This document shows positions 1 through 8,146 of a DNA stretch of 64,000 nt, piece after piece. Numbering within the stretch: the first letter of the stretch is position 1; each line of letters starts with the position of its first letter. The notes under the pieces were generated by a model. It had not been told where the DNA came from. It ran no database searches and saw nothing but the letters and a program-made list of their open reading frames with translations. The stretch is from contig NZ_JAFEMD010000032.1 of NCBI RefSeq assembly GCF_016892765.1, positions 1 to 64,000 on the forward strand. The letters are read 5' to 3'. The stretch comes from Microvirga arvi. Its GTDB lineage: Bacteria; Pseudomonadota; Alphaproteobacteria; Rhizobiales; Beijerinckiaceae. A program made the position numbers and the translations under genes.

Positions 1-78
1 GGCGGTGCGAGACCGATGACGTCCCCTCTCCCGGCTCACTTTCGTTCGCCACCCTCCCCCGCAAAGGGGGGAGGGAAT
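1..78. repeat. partial palindromic intergenic repeat
   Basis: The segment around positions 21-76 matches the right half of the element at 18929-19052: both contain the string CCCTCTCCCGGCTCACTT, a GTTCGCCACCCTC string and a closing GGGGA-rich arm. The left half would lie before the window. It belongs to the GC-rich palindromic repeats that occur in several gene-free gaps here. No gene is seen before position 226. Confidence 0.6.
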
Positions 79-225
79 GCCTGCGCCTTATCCTGCTCAC
101 GATCCCGGCTCGCCCTCTGGTGTCCCGGGGTGACACCGGCAGGTCACGGCCAGTAATGATGGGCAAGGAGCGTCAGGGCGGAACACGTTGTTGACAGCCC
201 TTCCGCTCTCCCGCATCCACAAGCC

Positions 226-1155
226 ATGCCACCGACCTCGACCGCCCGATCCACCGGCGATTTCCGCGCCGATCGCCGCTACGAATATGCCCGCGCCGCC
301 TTCGACGAGCGCGACTTCGAGGCTGCTGCCGATCTCGCCCGGCAGGTGCTGGAGCTCGCGCCCGATTTCGCGGCGGCCCATGCCATGCTGGGGCGCTCGC
401 TTGCCGAATTGGGCGCAGGGGAAGGGGCAGTCGAGGCCTTGCGCCGGGCGCTTGCCCTAGAGCCTGTCGATGAACTGGGTGTGCGCCTCGACCTCGCCCG
501 GCTCGGTGCTCTTCCGCCCGGCGAGGCCATCACGAACGGCTATGTGCGGGCGCTCTTCGACGATTACGCGCCGAAGTTCGACAGGCACCTGACCAGGAGC
601 CTGTCCTATCGCGGCCCGGATCTGATCGCGGATGCCCTGCGCCGCGCCTGTTCCAGGCGCTTCCGGGATTACTGCTTCGGCCTCACCCTCGATCTCGGCT
701 GCGGCACCGGCCTGATGGCGCAGGCGCTTGCGGGGCTGTGTTCGGCCCTCGAAGGCGTCGATCTCTCCCCCGGCATGCTGGAGAAGGCCGGGAGGACGAA
801 GCTCTACGACGCGCTGCACGAGGGTGAGCTCGTGTCGTTTCTCTCGGGCCGTCCGACCGCCGAATCCGACCTCGTGGTGGCCGCCGATGTGTTCGTCTAC
901 ATGGCGGCGCTCGATGCGGTGTTTCGCGAGGCGCAAAGGGTGTTGAAGAGCGAAGGCCTTTTCGCCTTCACGGTGCAGGCGCATGAGGGCGCGGACTTCA
1001 TGCTCGGCAAGGATGCGCGTTACGCCCACAGCGAGAGCTACCTGCGCCGCCTTGCCGAAGGGACCGGCTTCACCATCGTGATCTTCGAGCGGGTCTCGAC
1101 CCGGGAGGATCGCGGCGTGCCGGTTCCCGGGTTTTTGTGTGTGCTGCAGCGCTGA
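226..1155 (+). CDS. TPR-containing class I SAM-dependent methyltransferase
   Basis: A 309-residue soluble protein. Residues 18-90 form alpha-helical tetratricopeptide-like repeats (YEYARAAFDERDFEAA, then a second repeat with AHAMLGRSLAELG). Residues 130-300 form a Rossmann-type methyltransferase domain with the SAM-binding motif DLGCGTG at 156-162 and an acidic strand ending GVDLSPGM. Alphaproteobacterial proteins of this build are usually named 'putative TPR repeat methyltransferase'; the substrate is unknown. The gene stands alone, with repeats on both sides. The ATG at 226 is preferred because the TPR begins soon after it; no strong ribosome binding site is visible. Confidence 0.85.
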   Translation: MPPTSTARSTGDFRADRRYEYARAAFDERDFEAAADLARQVLELAPDFAAAHAMLGRSLAELGAGEGAVEALRRALALEPVDELGVRLDLARLGALPPGEAITNGYVRALFDDYAPKFDRHLTRSLSYRGPDLIADALRRACSRRFRDYCFGLTLDLGCGTGLMAQALAGLCSALEGVDLSPGMLEKAGRTKLYDALHEGELVSFLSGRPTAESDLVVAADVFVYMAALDAVFREAQRVLKSEGLFAFTVQAHEGADFMLGKDARYAHSESYLRRLAEGTGFTIVIFERVSTREDRGVPVPGFLCVLQR

Positions 1156-1181
1156 TTTCCAGCGTCAAGGTCAGCCCGAAA

Positions 1182-1518
1182 GCCTCATCCTGAGGAGTAG
1201 CCGTGAGGCTGGCTCATAAAGCCGTGTGCTGCCATTTCCCTCCCCCTTGCGGGGAGGGGTTAGGGGTGGGGGTGGTGCGACTGGATGAGACCTCTCCGTC
1301 ATGGCCGGGCTTGTCCCGGCTATCCACGTCTTAAGAACCGCAGCGCATCAAAGGCGTGGACCCCCGGAACAAGTCCGGGGATGACGCGGTAGAACAGGCT
1401 TTGACGGATTGTCGAGCGCAGCGCTCCGACTTTGCGACCCCCACCCTTTAATCCCTCCCCGCAAGGGGGAGGGAAACACCCGGCACAACCTTAATGAGCC
1501 AGACTCTCAGGATGAGAG
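1182..1518. repeat. three-level nested palindromic repeat
   Basis: Three inverted repeats sit inside one another in this gene-free gap. The outer arms are CTCATCCTGAG (about 1184-1194) and CTCAGGATGAG (about 1506-1516), with GGCTCATAAA/TTAATGAGCC just inside them. The middle arms are CCCTCCCCCTTGCGGGGAGG at 1238 and its complement ending at 1473. The inner element at 1298-1385 starts GTCATGGCCGGGCTTGTCCC and ends in the complementary GGGGATGAC. Middle and inner types occur separately elsewhere in the window, so the nesting looks like successive insertion. The gap holds no gene. Confidence 0.8.
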
Positions 1519-1536
1519 CGTGTTTGTGGGAGCGAT

Positions 1537-2355
1537 TTACTGCGCCGGGGTCGAGGGGTGCGGCGAGCTCTCGTAGCAGCCCAGCACCGACTGGTCGAAG
1601 TCGATGATCGAGCCGGTCATCATGCCGGATTCAGGAGATGTGAGGAACGCCACGGCGCGGGCCACTTCCCGCGGGTCGAGCAGGCGCCCGAACGGCTGCT
1701 CCCTGGCGGCCTTCTCGAGCCAGCCGTCCTGCGCCCCATGATAGGTCTTCATGATCCGGTCCTCGCCCGGCGTGTTCATCCAGCCGATGTTGAGGCCGTT
1801 CACCCGGATGCGCCAGGGCATGAGGCTGAAGGCGGCATTCTTGGTGAGCGTGGCGAGCGCGCCCTTCGAGCCGCAATAGGCGGAGATGAAAGGCTGGCCC
1901 CCATGGGCCGACATGGACAGGATGTTGACCATGGTGCCCTCGATCGACTCCCGCCGCATGATCTTGGCGGCTTCCTGCATCAGGAAGAAGGGCGCGCGCA
2001 CGTTCACGGCGAACATGCTGTCGAAGAGCTCCGGCGTCGTGTCGAAGATCGTGCCGCGGTCGGTGATGCCGGCGGCGTTCACCAGCACATTGACGCGTCC
2101 GAAGATGCTGTCGGCCCGGGCCGTGACCTGACGCGCCTCCTCGACGCTTTCCAGATCGGCCCGCACGAATTCCGTATGGCAGCCCTGGCCCGAGATATCG
2201 CGCGCCACGGCATGTCCGCGCTCCTCGTTGCGGCCGCAGATCACGAGGCCCTTGGCGCCGCGTTCGGCGAGCGTGCGGGCGATGGCTTCGCCCACCCCTT
2301 GCGTGCCTCCGGTGACGACGGCGACGGCGTTCTGGAACTGGTTCTCGTGCGGCAT
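1537..2355 (-). CDS. SDR family oxidoreductase
   Basis: A 272-residue short-chain dehydrogenase/reductase that should oxidise or reduce an alcohol/ketone with NAD(P)H in the cytoplasm. The cofactor motif TGGTQGVG is at residues 15-22, NAAG at 93-96, a serine-rich strand at 145-150 (LSMSA), and the catalytic pair of YCGSK at Y160 and K164. The C-terminus is about 15 residues longer than a minimal SDR and lies in a proline/serine tail. No partner gene is adjacent: a repeat-filled gap lies downstream and another upstream. The substrate cannot be told from sequence. Confidence 0.88.
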   Translation of the reverse strand: MPHENQFQNAVAVVTGGTQGVGEAIARTLAERGAKGLVICGRNEERGHAVARDISGQGCHTEFVRADLESVEEARQVTARADSIFGRVNVLVNAAGITDRGTIFDTTPELFDSMFAVNVRAPFFLMQEAAKIMRRESIEGTMVNILSMSAHGGQPFISAYCGSKGALATLTKNAAFSLMPWRIRVNGLNIGWMNTPGEDRIMKTYHGAQDGWLEKAAREQPFGRLLDPREVARAVAFLTSPESGMMTGSIIDFDQSVLGCYESSPHPSTPAQ

Positions 2356-2462
2356 GACGTTTGCTCTCTATCGCGGTTGGCGTTGGAGCGACCTGAAAGG
2401 ATCTCAAGCCGGATAGCAAGCCGGCAAAGGGAAGCGTTCACATCTTCTCTTGCCGGTCCACC

Positions 2463-2591
2463 GTCATCCCGGGGCGAGCGCAGCGAGAGTCCGGGATCCA
2501 TAACCGCTGACGCTGGGGAATGATGTGTATCGGCCGCTGACTGGATCGTCTGGGCGTCGTGGTTATGGATCCCCGCCTGCGCGGGGATGAC
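2463..2591. repeat. inverted repeat of the GTCATCCC/GGGATGAC family
   Basis: The ends are GTCATCCCGGGG and the complementary GCGGGGATGAC, with an internal pair GGATCCATAAC/GTTATGGATCC that extends the stem. The same terminal motifs flank the elements at 15262-15359 and 16598-16689. It fills most of the 301-base gap between the SDR gene and the helicase gene. Confidence 0.75.
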
Positions 2592-2656
2592 AGTGGAGGT
2601 GCTCCGGGAACCTCAGCCATGGCGGAACCTTTCCAGCAACCTTATCTTGAGGATTC

Positions 2657-5326
2657 ATGTCTCGAATCTCCGCCTCCCTTCTCCCCAAGACGTTTCGTGA
2701 CTGGTTCAAGAGCCGCGGCTGGAAGCCGAGGGCACACCAGCTGGACCTGCTCGCCAAGGCGGGAGAGGGGCGCTCCGTCCTGCTCGTCGCGCCGACGGGG
2801 GCAGGCAAGACGCTCGCCGGGTTCCTGCCGAGCCTCGTCGAACTCTCGAAGCGGGAAGGGGGGGCGAAAGGTGAAAAGCGCGGGCTCCACACCCTCTACA
2901 TCTCGCCCCTGAAGGCGCTCGCCACCGACGTCGCCCGCAACCTCGAGGCGCCGGTCGCCGAGATGGGGCTGCCCATCCGCATCGAGACGCGTACGGGCGA
3001 CACGCCTTCCCACAAGCGCGCCCGGCAGATCGAACGGCCGCCGGACATCCTGCTCACCACGCCGGAACAACTGGCGCTGCTGCTGGCGCATGCGGAGGCG
3101 CAGGAGTTCTTCAAGGATTTGCGCCGGGTCGTCCTGGACGAATTGCATTCCCTCGTGACCTCGAAGCGCGGCGATCTCCTCTCGCTCGGTCTTGCGCGGC
3201 TGATGACGATGGCACCGCAGGCGACCGCAGTGGGGTTGTCGGCGACGGTGCGCCAGCCGGATGATCTCAGGCGCTATCTGGTGCCGCAGCGCGCCGTAGA
3301 TTCCCTCCCCCTTGCGGGGAGGGATGAAGGGTGGGGGTCGGACAGTCAAAGCGCTGTGCTTCAATCAGATGGTGCTGTCGCGCGTACGACGCCAGACTTG
3401 GCTGAACTCTCACCCAGTCGCACCACCCCCACCCCTGGCCCCTCCCCGCAAGGGGGAGGGGAAACACCCATGGCCGACCTCGTCGTCGTGCAGGGCGGCG
3501 CGCAGCCTGACATCCGCATGCTCGAGCTCGACGAGCGCCTGCCGCTCGCCGGCCACACGGCCTCGCTCTCGATGCCGTCGATCTACGAGCTCATCCGCAC
3601 GCACAAGACGACGCTGGTTTTCGTCAACACCCGGCTGCAGGCGGAGTACACGTTCCAGGAGCTGTGGAAGCTCAACGACGACAGTCTCGCCATTGCGCTC
3701 CACCACGGTTCCCTCGACGTATCGCAGCGCCGCCGGGTCGAGGAGGCGATGGCGGCGGGAAAGCTCAAGGCGGTGGTCTGCACGGCGACGCTCGATCTCG
3801 GCATCGACTGGGGCGATGTGGATCTCGTGGTGAATGTGGGCGCGCCGAAGGGCGCCTCGCGCATCATGCAGCGCATCGGCCGCTCGAACCATCGCATGGA
3901 CGAGCCGTCGGAGGCCTATCTCGTGCCCGCCAACCGGTTCGAGATCCTCGAATGCCGCGCGGCGCTCGATGCGGTGCACGAGGCGGCGCAGGATACGCCC
4001 GATGCGCGCATCGGCGCCCTCGATGTGCTGTGCCAGCACATTCTCGGCATGGCCTGCGCGGGACCTTTCGACCTTGCGCAGTTGTACGAGGAGGTGCGCT
4101 CCGCCGCGCCCTATGCCGATCTTCCTTACGAGGATTTCGAGGCCTGCGTCGCCTTCGTCGCGACCGGCGGCTATGCCCTTCGGGCCTATGAGCGCTTTGC
4201 CAAGATCGTGAAGGGCCAAGACGGCCTCTGGCGCGTGCGCGATGCCAGGATCGCGCAGCAATACCGCTTGAACGTGGGCACCATCGTCGAGTCGAGCATG
4301 ATCAAGGTGCGCCTCGGCAAGAGCATGCGCTCCCGGCCCGGCACCGTTCTGCCACGCGGGCGCATCTTGGGCGAGATCGAGGAGTATTTCGCCGAGACCC
4401 TGACACCGGGCGACACGTTTCTGTTCGCCGGCGAGGTGCTGCGCTTCGAGGGAATTTCCGAGGACGAGGTGCTGGCCACCCGCGCCGGCGCCGGCACCGA
4501 TCCGATGATCCCGTCCTACGAGGGCGGCAAGTTCCCGCTCTCGACCTTTCTCGCAGCGCGGGTGCGCGAGATCCTCGCCGACCCTTTCGAGTGGGACCGC
4601 CTGCCGCCGCAGATGACCGAATGGCTCCTGCACCAGCGTCGCCGCTCCATCGTGCCGGGTCCGCGCGACCTCCTGGTCGAGACCTTTCCCAGGGCCAACC
4701 GCTTCTACATGACCTGCTTTCCCTTCGAGGGAAGGCTGGCGCACCAGACCCTGGGCATGCTGCTCACCCGCCGCCTGGAGCGCGCCAAGCTCAAGCCGCT
4801 GGGCTTCGTGGCGAACGATTACGGCATCGCGGTCTATGCTTCGGGCGACATCGCCGGCCGCGCCGCGCGCGATCCCGGCTTCATGGACGACCTCTTCTCC
4901 GAGGACATGCTGGGCGACGATCTGGAGGACTGGCTCGCCGAATCGTCCCTCATGAAGCGCACCTTCCGCCAATGCGCGGTCATCGCAGGGCTGATCGAGC
5001 GCCGCTTCCCGGGGGAGAAGAAGACGGGGCGGCAGGTCACGATCTCCACCGATCTCGTCTACGACGTTCTGCGCAAGCACGAGCCCGACCACGTGCTGCT
5101 GCGCGCCGCGCGGGCGGATGCGGCAACTGGACTCCTCGACGTGAGGCGCCTCGGCATGATGCTAGAGCGCATCCGGGGGCGAATCATCCACAAGCCGCTC
5201 GACCGGGTTTCTCCTTTGAGCGTGTCCGTCATGCTGGAGATCGGCCGCGAGCGCGTCTATAGCGACAATGCGGACGAGATTCTGGCCGAGGCGGAAGCAG
5301 CGCTTCTCGACGAGGCTTTGGCGTGA
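2657..5326 (+). CDS. ligase-associated DNA damage response DEXH helicase, with translated repeat insert
   Basis: An 889-residue superfamily 2 helicase of the Lhr-related, ligase-associated type, expected to unwind nucleic acid during DNA repair. Walker A is at residues 45-51 (APTGAGKT region), the DEXH box DELH at 161-164, motif III SAT at 195-197, and the second RecA domain includes QRIGRSNHR. The C-terminal part matches the DEAD/H-associated region of Lhr proteins. Residues about 215-271 are a low-complexity insert encoded by a palindromic repeat (3303-3461). The gene overlaps the downstream pdeM gene by four bases (GTGA), so the two should be co-translated. No ATP-dependent ligase or exonuclease partner is in the window. 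Confidence 0.93.
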   Translation: MSRISASLLPKTFRDWFKSRGWKPRAHQLDLLAKAGEGRSVLLVAPTGAGKTLAGFLPSLVELSKREGGAKGEKRGLHTLYISPLKALATDVARNLEAPVAEMGLPIRIETRTGDTPSHKRARQIERPPDILLTTPEQLALLLAHAEAQEFFKDLRRVVLDELHSLVTSKRGDLLSLGLARLMTMAPQATAVGLSATVRQPDDLRRYLVPQRAVDSLPLAGRDEGWGSDSQSAVLQSDGAVARTTPDLAELSPSRTTPTPGPSPQGGGETPMADLVVVQGGAQPDIRMLELDERLPLAGHTASLSMPSIYELIRTHKTTLVFVNTRLQAEYTFQELWKLNDDSLAIALHHGSLDVSQRRRVEEAMAAGKLKAVVCTATLDLGIDWGDVDLVVNVGAPKGASRIMQRIGRSNHRMDEPSEAYLVPANRFEILECRAALDAVHEAAQDTPDARIGALDVLCQHILGMACAGPFDLAQLYEEVRSAAPYADLPYEDFEACVAFVATGGYALRAYERFAKIVKGQDGLWRVRDARIAQQYRLNVGTIVESSMIKVRLGKSMRSRPGTVLPRGRILGEIEEYFAETLTPGDTFLFAGEVLRFEGISEDEVLATRAGAGTDPMIPSYEGGKFPLSTFLAARVREILADPFEWDRLPPQMTEWLLHQRRRSIVPGPRDLLVETFPRANRFYMTCFPFEGRLAHQTLGMLLTRRLERAKLKPLGFVANDYGIAVYASGDIAGRAARDPGFMDDLFSEDMLGDDLEDWLAESSLMKRTFRQCAVIAGLIERRFPGEKKTGRQVTISTDLVYDVLRKHEPDHVLLRAARADAATGLLDVRRLGMMLERIRGRIIHKPLDRVSPLSVSVMLEIGRERVYSDNADEILAEAEAALLDEALA
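3303..3461. repeat. palindromic repeat inserted in frame inside the helicase gene
   Basis: The arms CCCTCCCCCTTGCGGGGAGG (3303) and CCCCTCCCCGCAAGGGGGAG (ending about 3460) are the same as those of the intergenic copies at 1238-1473 and 35035-35191. An internal string AGTCAAAGCGCTGTGC resembles AGTCAGAATGCTGTGC in the 35 kb copy. Arm to arm it is 159 bases, a multiple of three, and it is read without a stop, adding a Gly/Pro/Ser-rich segment between helicase motif III and the second RecA domain. Confidence 0.85.
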
Positions 5327-6024
5327 CGGCATTGCGAAAGAACAAACAGACAACGCACGAGATCGAGCTGAAGGGGCAGCTGGCGCTCCTCGACCTGACG
5401 GGGGCGATGTATCTGCCTGCGCAGGACACCCTGCTCGTGGCCGATCTCCATTTCGAGAAGGGCTCGTCCTTCGCCCGGCGCGGCATGATGCTGCCGCCCT
5501 ACGACACCCGCGAGATCCTGCTGGCCCTTTCCGACGCGGTGTTCCGCTTCAATCCGAAGACCGTCATCGCGCTCGGCGACTCGTTTCACGATATCGCCGG
5601 GCCGGACCGGCTGGGCGATGAGGAGCGCGCCGCGCTGGCTGACGTGCAGAAGAGCCGCGAGTGGATCTGGGTCACGGGCAACCACGATCGCATCCTGCCT
5701 GACAGCATCGGCGGGCAGGTGGTGGAGGAAATGTCGCTCGGATCGCTGACGCTTCGCCACGAACCCATGGCGGGAGAACAGGCGGAGATCGCCGGCCACC
5801 TGCATCCGGTCGGCAAGGTGGTGATGCGCGGACGCTCCACGCGGCGGCGCTGCTTTCTCACCGACGGAAGCCGCTGCGTGATGCCGGCGCTCGGCGCCTA
5901 TGCAGGCGGGCTCAATGCCTGCGACGCCGCCTTCAAGCCGCTCTTCTCGAACGGCTTCACCGCCCATCTCATCGGAACCGAGCGCATCTTCGCCATTGCA
6001 AAGTCCATGCTCTGCAGGGATTGA
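5323..6024 (+). CDS. pdeM: ligase-associated DNA damage response endonuclease PdeM
   Basis: A 233-residue calcineurin-like metallophosphoesterase. The metal-binding blocks are visible in order: DLHFEKG near residue 45, GDSFHD near 86, GNHD near 125 and GHLHP near 163. PdeM proteins are found beside ligase-associated helicases and are thought to process DNA ends in a repair pathway. The start is a GTG overlapping the helicase stop codon (GTGA at 5323-5326), which indicates translational coupling. A bidirectional terminator follows at once. Confidence 0.9.
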   Translation: MTALRKNKQTTHEIELKGQLALLDLTGAMYLPAQDTLLVADLHFEKGSSFARRGMMLPPYDTREILLALSDAVFRFNPKTVIALGDSFHDIAGPDRLGDEERAALADVQKSREWIWVTGNHDRILPDSIGGQVVEEMSLGSLTLRHEPMAGEQAEIAGHLHPVGKVVMRGRSTRRRCFLTDGSRCVMPALGAYAGGLNACDAAFKPLFSNGFTAHLIGTERIFAIAKSMLCRD

Positions 6025-6031
6025 GCGGTCC

Positions 6032-6068
6032 AAAAGGAAACCCCGCCTTTTCAGGCGGGGCTCCCTTT
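6032..6068. terminator. bidirectional rho-independent terminator
   Basis: A perfect 8-bp stem, CCCCGCCT (6041-6048) and AGGCGGGG (6053-6060), with a TTTC loop is flanked by AAAAGGAAA on the left and CTCCCTTT on the right. It lies between the convergent pdeM and flagellin genes, so it can end both transcripts. Confidence 0.85.
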
Positions 6069-6087
6069 AGCTTAATGATTGAACCTT

Positions 6088-7026
6088 TTACTGGAAGAGG
6101 CGCAGGATCATCTGGCTGTTCTGGTTGGCGATCGAGAGCGCCTGCACGCCGAGCTGCTGCTGCGTCTGCAGAGCCTGCAGGCGGGTCGAAGCCTCGTTCA
6201 TGTCGGCATCGACGAAGGCGCTCACGCCCGCCGTCAGGTTGTTCGACAGCGCGCCGATGAACTCCTCCTGCGTCTCCAGCAGGGCCTTGTTGGCGCCCAG
6301 CATCGACGAGCCCTTCGTCACGGCCGTGATCGCCGTGTCGATGGTGGTCAGCATCACCTTCAGGTCGGCTTCCTTGCCGGCCGTATTCTTGGCCGCAAAC
6401 GTCGTATCCTCGAGGTTCATGCCCACAACCGAGTCCATGTACTTGGAAGCCGGCGTGGTGCCCTGGTTGAGGATGCCGCCGTCCGTGGTGGTGTTCGTCT
6501 CGAAGAGCTGGATGTCCTCGATGTCGATGGCCAGCTGGCCGACCGAGTTGTTCTTGGCATCGTAGGATACGACGATGTTCACGTCGGAAGCCGCAGTGCC
6601 TGCGGCGGCGCTCGGAGCGCTGATGAGCCAGTTCTGGCCGTTGAACTGGGCCGAGGTGGCGGCGCTCTTCATACCTTCGATGTTGGCCTTGAACTCGGTG
6701 TTGATCTTGGCCAGGTCCGCGCCGGGCTGAGTGGCGGCCACGAGGCCTTCCTTCATCTTGTTCAGGTAGACCAGGGTCTTGTCGAGGGCCGAGGTGAAGG
6801 TGTTGATGAGTGCCTTGGACTGCTGGATCGAGTCCTTGACCGCGCTGAGCGCGCCGTTGTCGGACTTCATCTGCGTGGCGATCGACCAGTAGGAGGCGTT
6901 GTGCGAAGCCTCACCGACGCGCAGGCCGGTGGAGATCTGGCTTTGCGTCTTGCCGAGGTTGCTCTGGGTCGACTTGAGCGACTGCAGGGCGGTCATGGCG
7001 GAGAGGTTGGTGTTGATGGAAGTCAT
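6088..7026 (-). CDS. flagellin
   Basis: A 312-residue flagellin, the filament subunit exported by the flagellar type III apparatus. The conserved N-terminal D0/D1 segment begins MTSINTNLSAMTALQSL, and the C-terminal D0 helix ends with IANQNSQMILRLFQ. The variable middle (residues about 130-210) is short, as is normal for alphaproteobacterial flagellins. The ribosome binding site AAGGAAC lies about six bases before the ATG. No other flagellar gene is in the window, so it is separated from the main flagellar locus or is one of several flagellin copies. Confidence 0.95.
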   Translation of the reverse strand: MTSINTNLSAMTALQSLKSTQSNLGKTQSQISTGLRVGEASHNASYWSIATQMKSDNGALSAVKDSIQQSKALINTFTSALDKTLVYLNKMKEGLVAATQPGADLAKINTEFKANIEGMKSAATSAQFNGQNWLISAPSAAAGTAASDVNIVVSYDAKNNSVGQLAIDIEDIQLFETNTTTDGGILNQGTTPASKYMDSVVGMNLEDTTFAAKNTAGKEADLKVMLTTIDTAITAVTKGSSMLGANKALLETQEEFIGALSNNLTAGVSAFVDADMNEASTRLQALQTQQQLGVQALSIANQNSQMILRLFQ

Positions 7027-7384
7027 GTGCTGTTCCTTGAGCGATAAGGGAATGTGTCAGGGAATGTCGGACTTCAACCGACCCAGCGGAGGGGTGTCAT
7101 ACCTCGAGAGAGCTCTCGATCCGCTGCTCACATGCATCCGGGCTTGCGCCGGAACTCTGGCTAGGGCGTCATGCCTCGCCTTCGAAACGAAGGCTTACCA
7201 TCGTGCTGTTTGGGCGTTTTGACCCGTTTCTAAGGTCGTTGCGCCAACATCTATTTGGTATGAGGCTTCTTCTTCTGCATCAAGCAGTATCGGCGCCTTC
7301 CGCTCAACTGGAGCGGATTACAGTTAATCAATGATCACACCGTGCCTGATGGCATTAACTCTACCGTCAACATGATCTTCCGCT
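7027..7384. other. gene-free flagellin upstream region
   Basis: A 358-base gap. The part next to the flagellin gene should hold its promoter and 5' leader, and it includes an AAGGAAC ribosome binding site. I see no convincing coding sequence. There is an imperfect dyad around 7101-7116 (CTCGAGAGAGCTCTCG) that could be an operator or chance. No clear sigma-28 or sigma-54 promoter could be assigned. Confidence 0.5.
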
Positions 7385-8146
7385 TCAGTCGCGCCGGAAG
7401 ATCACATTGGCGAGCCAGCCGAAAAAGATGGCGATCACGGCCGTCGCGAGGCCGTAGAACAGCGACCAGTCCCGGGCGACGGCGCCGACCTGCTCCTCGA
7501 ACCCCGTCTTGACCAGCTCGAAATTCGTGCTCGTGCGGGCCAGGATCACGGTGTCGGCGAAGAGCGTGACATCCACCTCGTAATTGCCCGGCGGTGCCGT
7601 CGCCGGCAGCGGAATGCCGGCGCGGAAGATGTCGGGGGTGAGGAACGTCACGCCGCGTTCGTCCTCAAGGTAGAGCCCCTCCTGCGCCTTCAGCCGGTAA
7701 AGCGCTTCCCGGAAGGGCCTGTCCGCACCATTGCGCTGGGGGGTGAAATCGGTGGAATTGACGATGGCTTCGAGACCGACCTTCTGGCGCTGGCGCAGCT
7801 GATCGCTCGTGATTTCCGCGATGGGCCGGGAGGTCAGCACGCCCAGGTAGGACGGCGCCGTTGGAAACTTCTGCTGCTCCTGGTTGATCCAGACGGGGCC
7901 GAGCCGCTCCTTCTCGCGCACGGTGAGAAACTGCCGCGGCCCCCGGACCGTGACGACCACGTCGAAACCCGTGGCGCGGGCCACGGTCTGGGCGTCACGC
8001 TCGATGGCTCCGAAGACCGCAATCTGGGTTCCCGTGTAGTTGGAGTTGATCAGGACCCGGTGGTTTGAGAGCGACGTGATCAGCGTCTCGGCTTTGGCTG
8101 GCACCAGGCTGATCAACAGGAGCAGGAGGAGGCCGAGCGTCCTCAC
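7385..8146 (-). CDS. TIGR02186 family membrane-anchored protein
   Basis: A 253-residue protein with an N-terminal signal peptide (LLLLLLISLVPAKA), a long exported middle and one C-terminal membrane helix (LFYGLATAVIAIFFGWLANVIF) ending in RRD. This architecture, and its position next to a TauE/SafE permease, match the uncharacterised TIGR02186 family. The upstream permease gene overlaps it by four bases (8143-8146), so the pair is probably one transcription and functional unit, presumably for export of a sulfur compound or other anion. The function is not established for the family. Confidence 0.8.
   Translation of the reverse strand: MRTLGLLLLLLISLVPAKAETLITSLSNHRVLINSNYTGTQIAVFGAIERDAQTVARATGFDVVVTVRGPRQFLTVREKERLGPVWINQEQQKFPTAPSYLGVLTSRPIAEITSDQLRQRQKVGLEAIVNSTDFTPQRNGADRPFREALYRLKAQEGLYLEDERGVTFLTPDIFRAGIPLPATAPPGNYEVDVTLFADTVILARTSTNFELVKTGFEEQVGAVARDWSLFYGLATAVIAIFFGWLANVIFRRD

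Noticed and set aside
1182-3461. CRISPR or transposon interpretation of the repeats
   Set aside because: The copies are isolated palindromes of different kinds with no regular spacers, cas genes, transposase or target-site duplications that I can see.
3410-5092. 560-codon minus-strand frame opposite the helicase
   Set aside because: Antisense shadow: the plus strand shows all helicase motifs.
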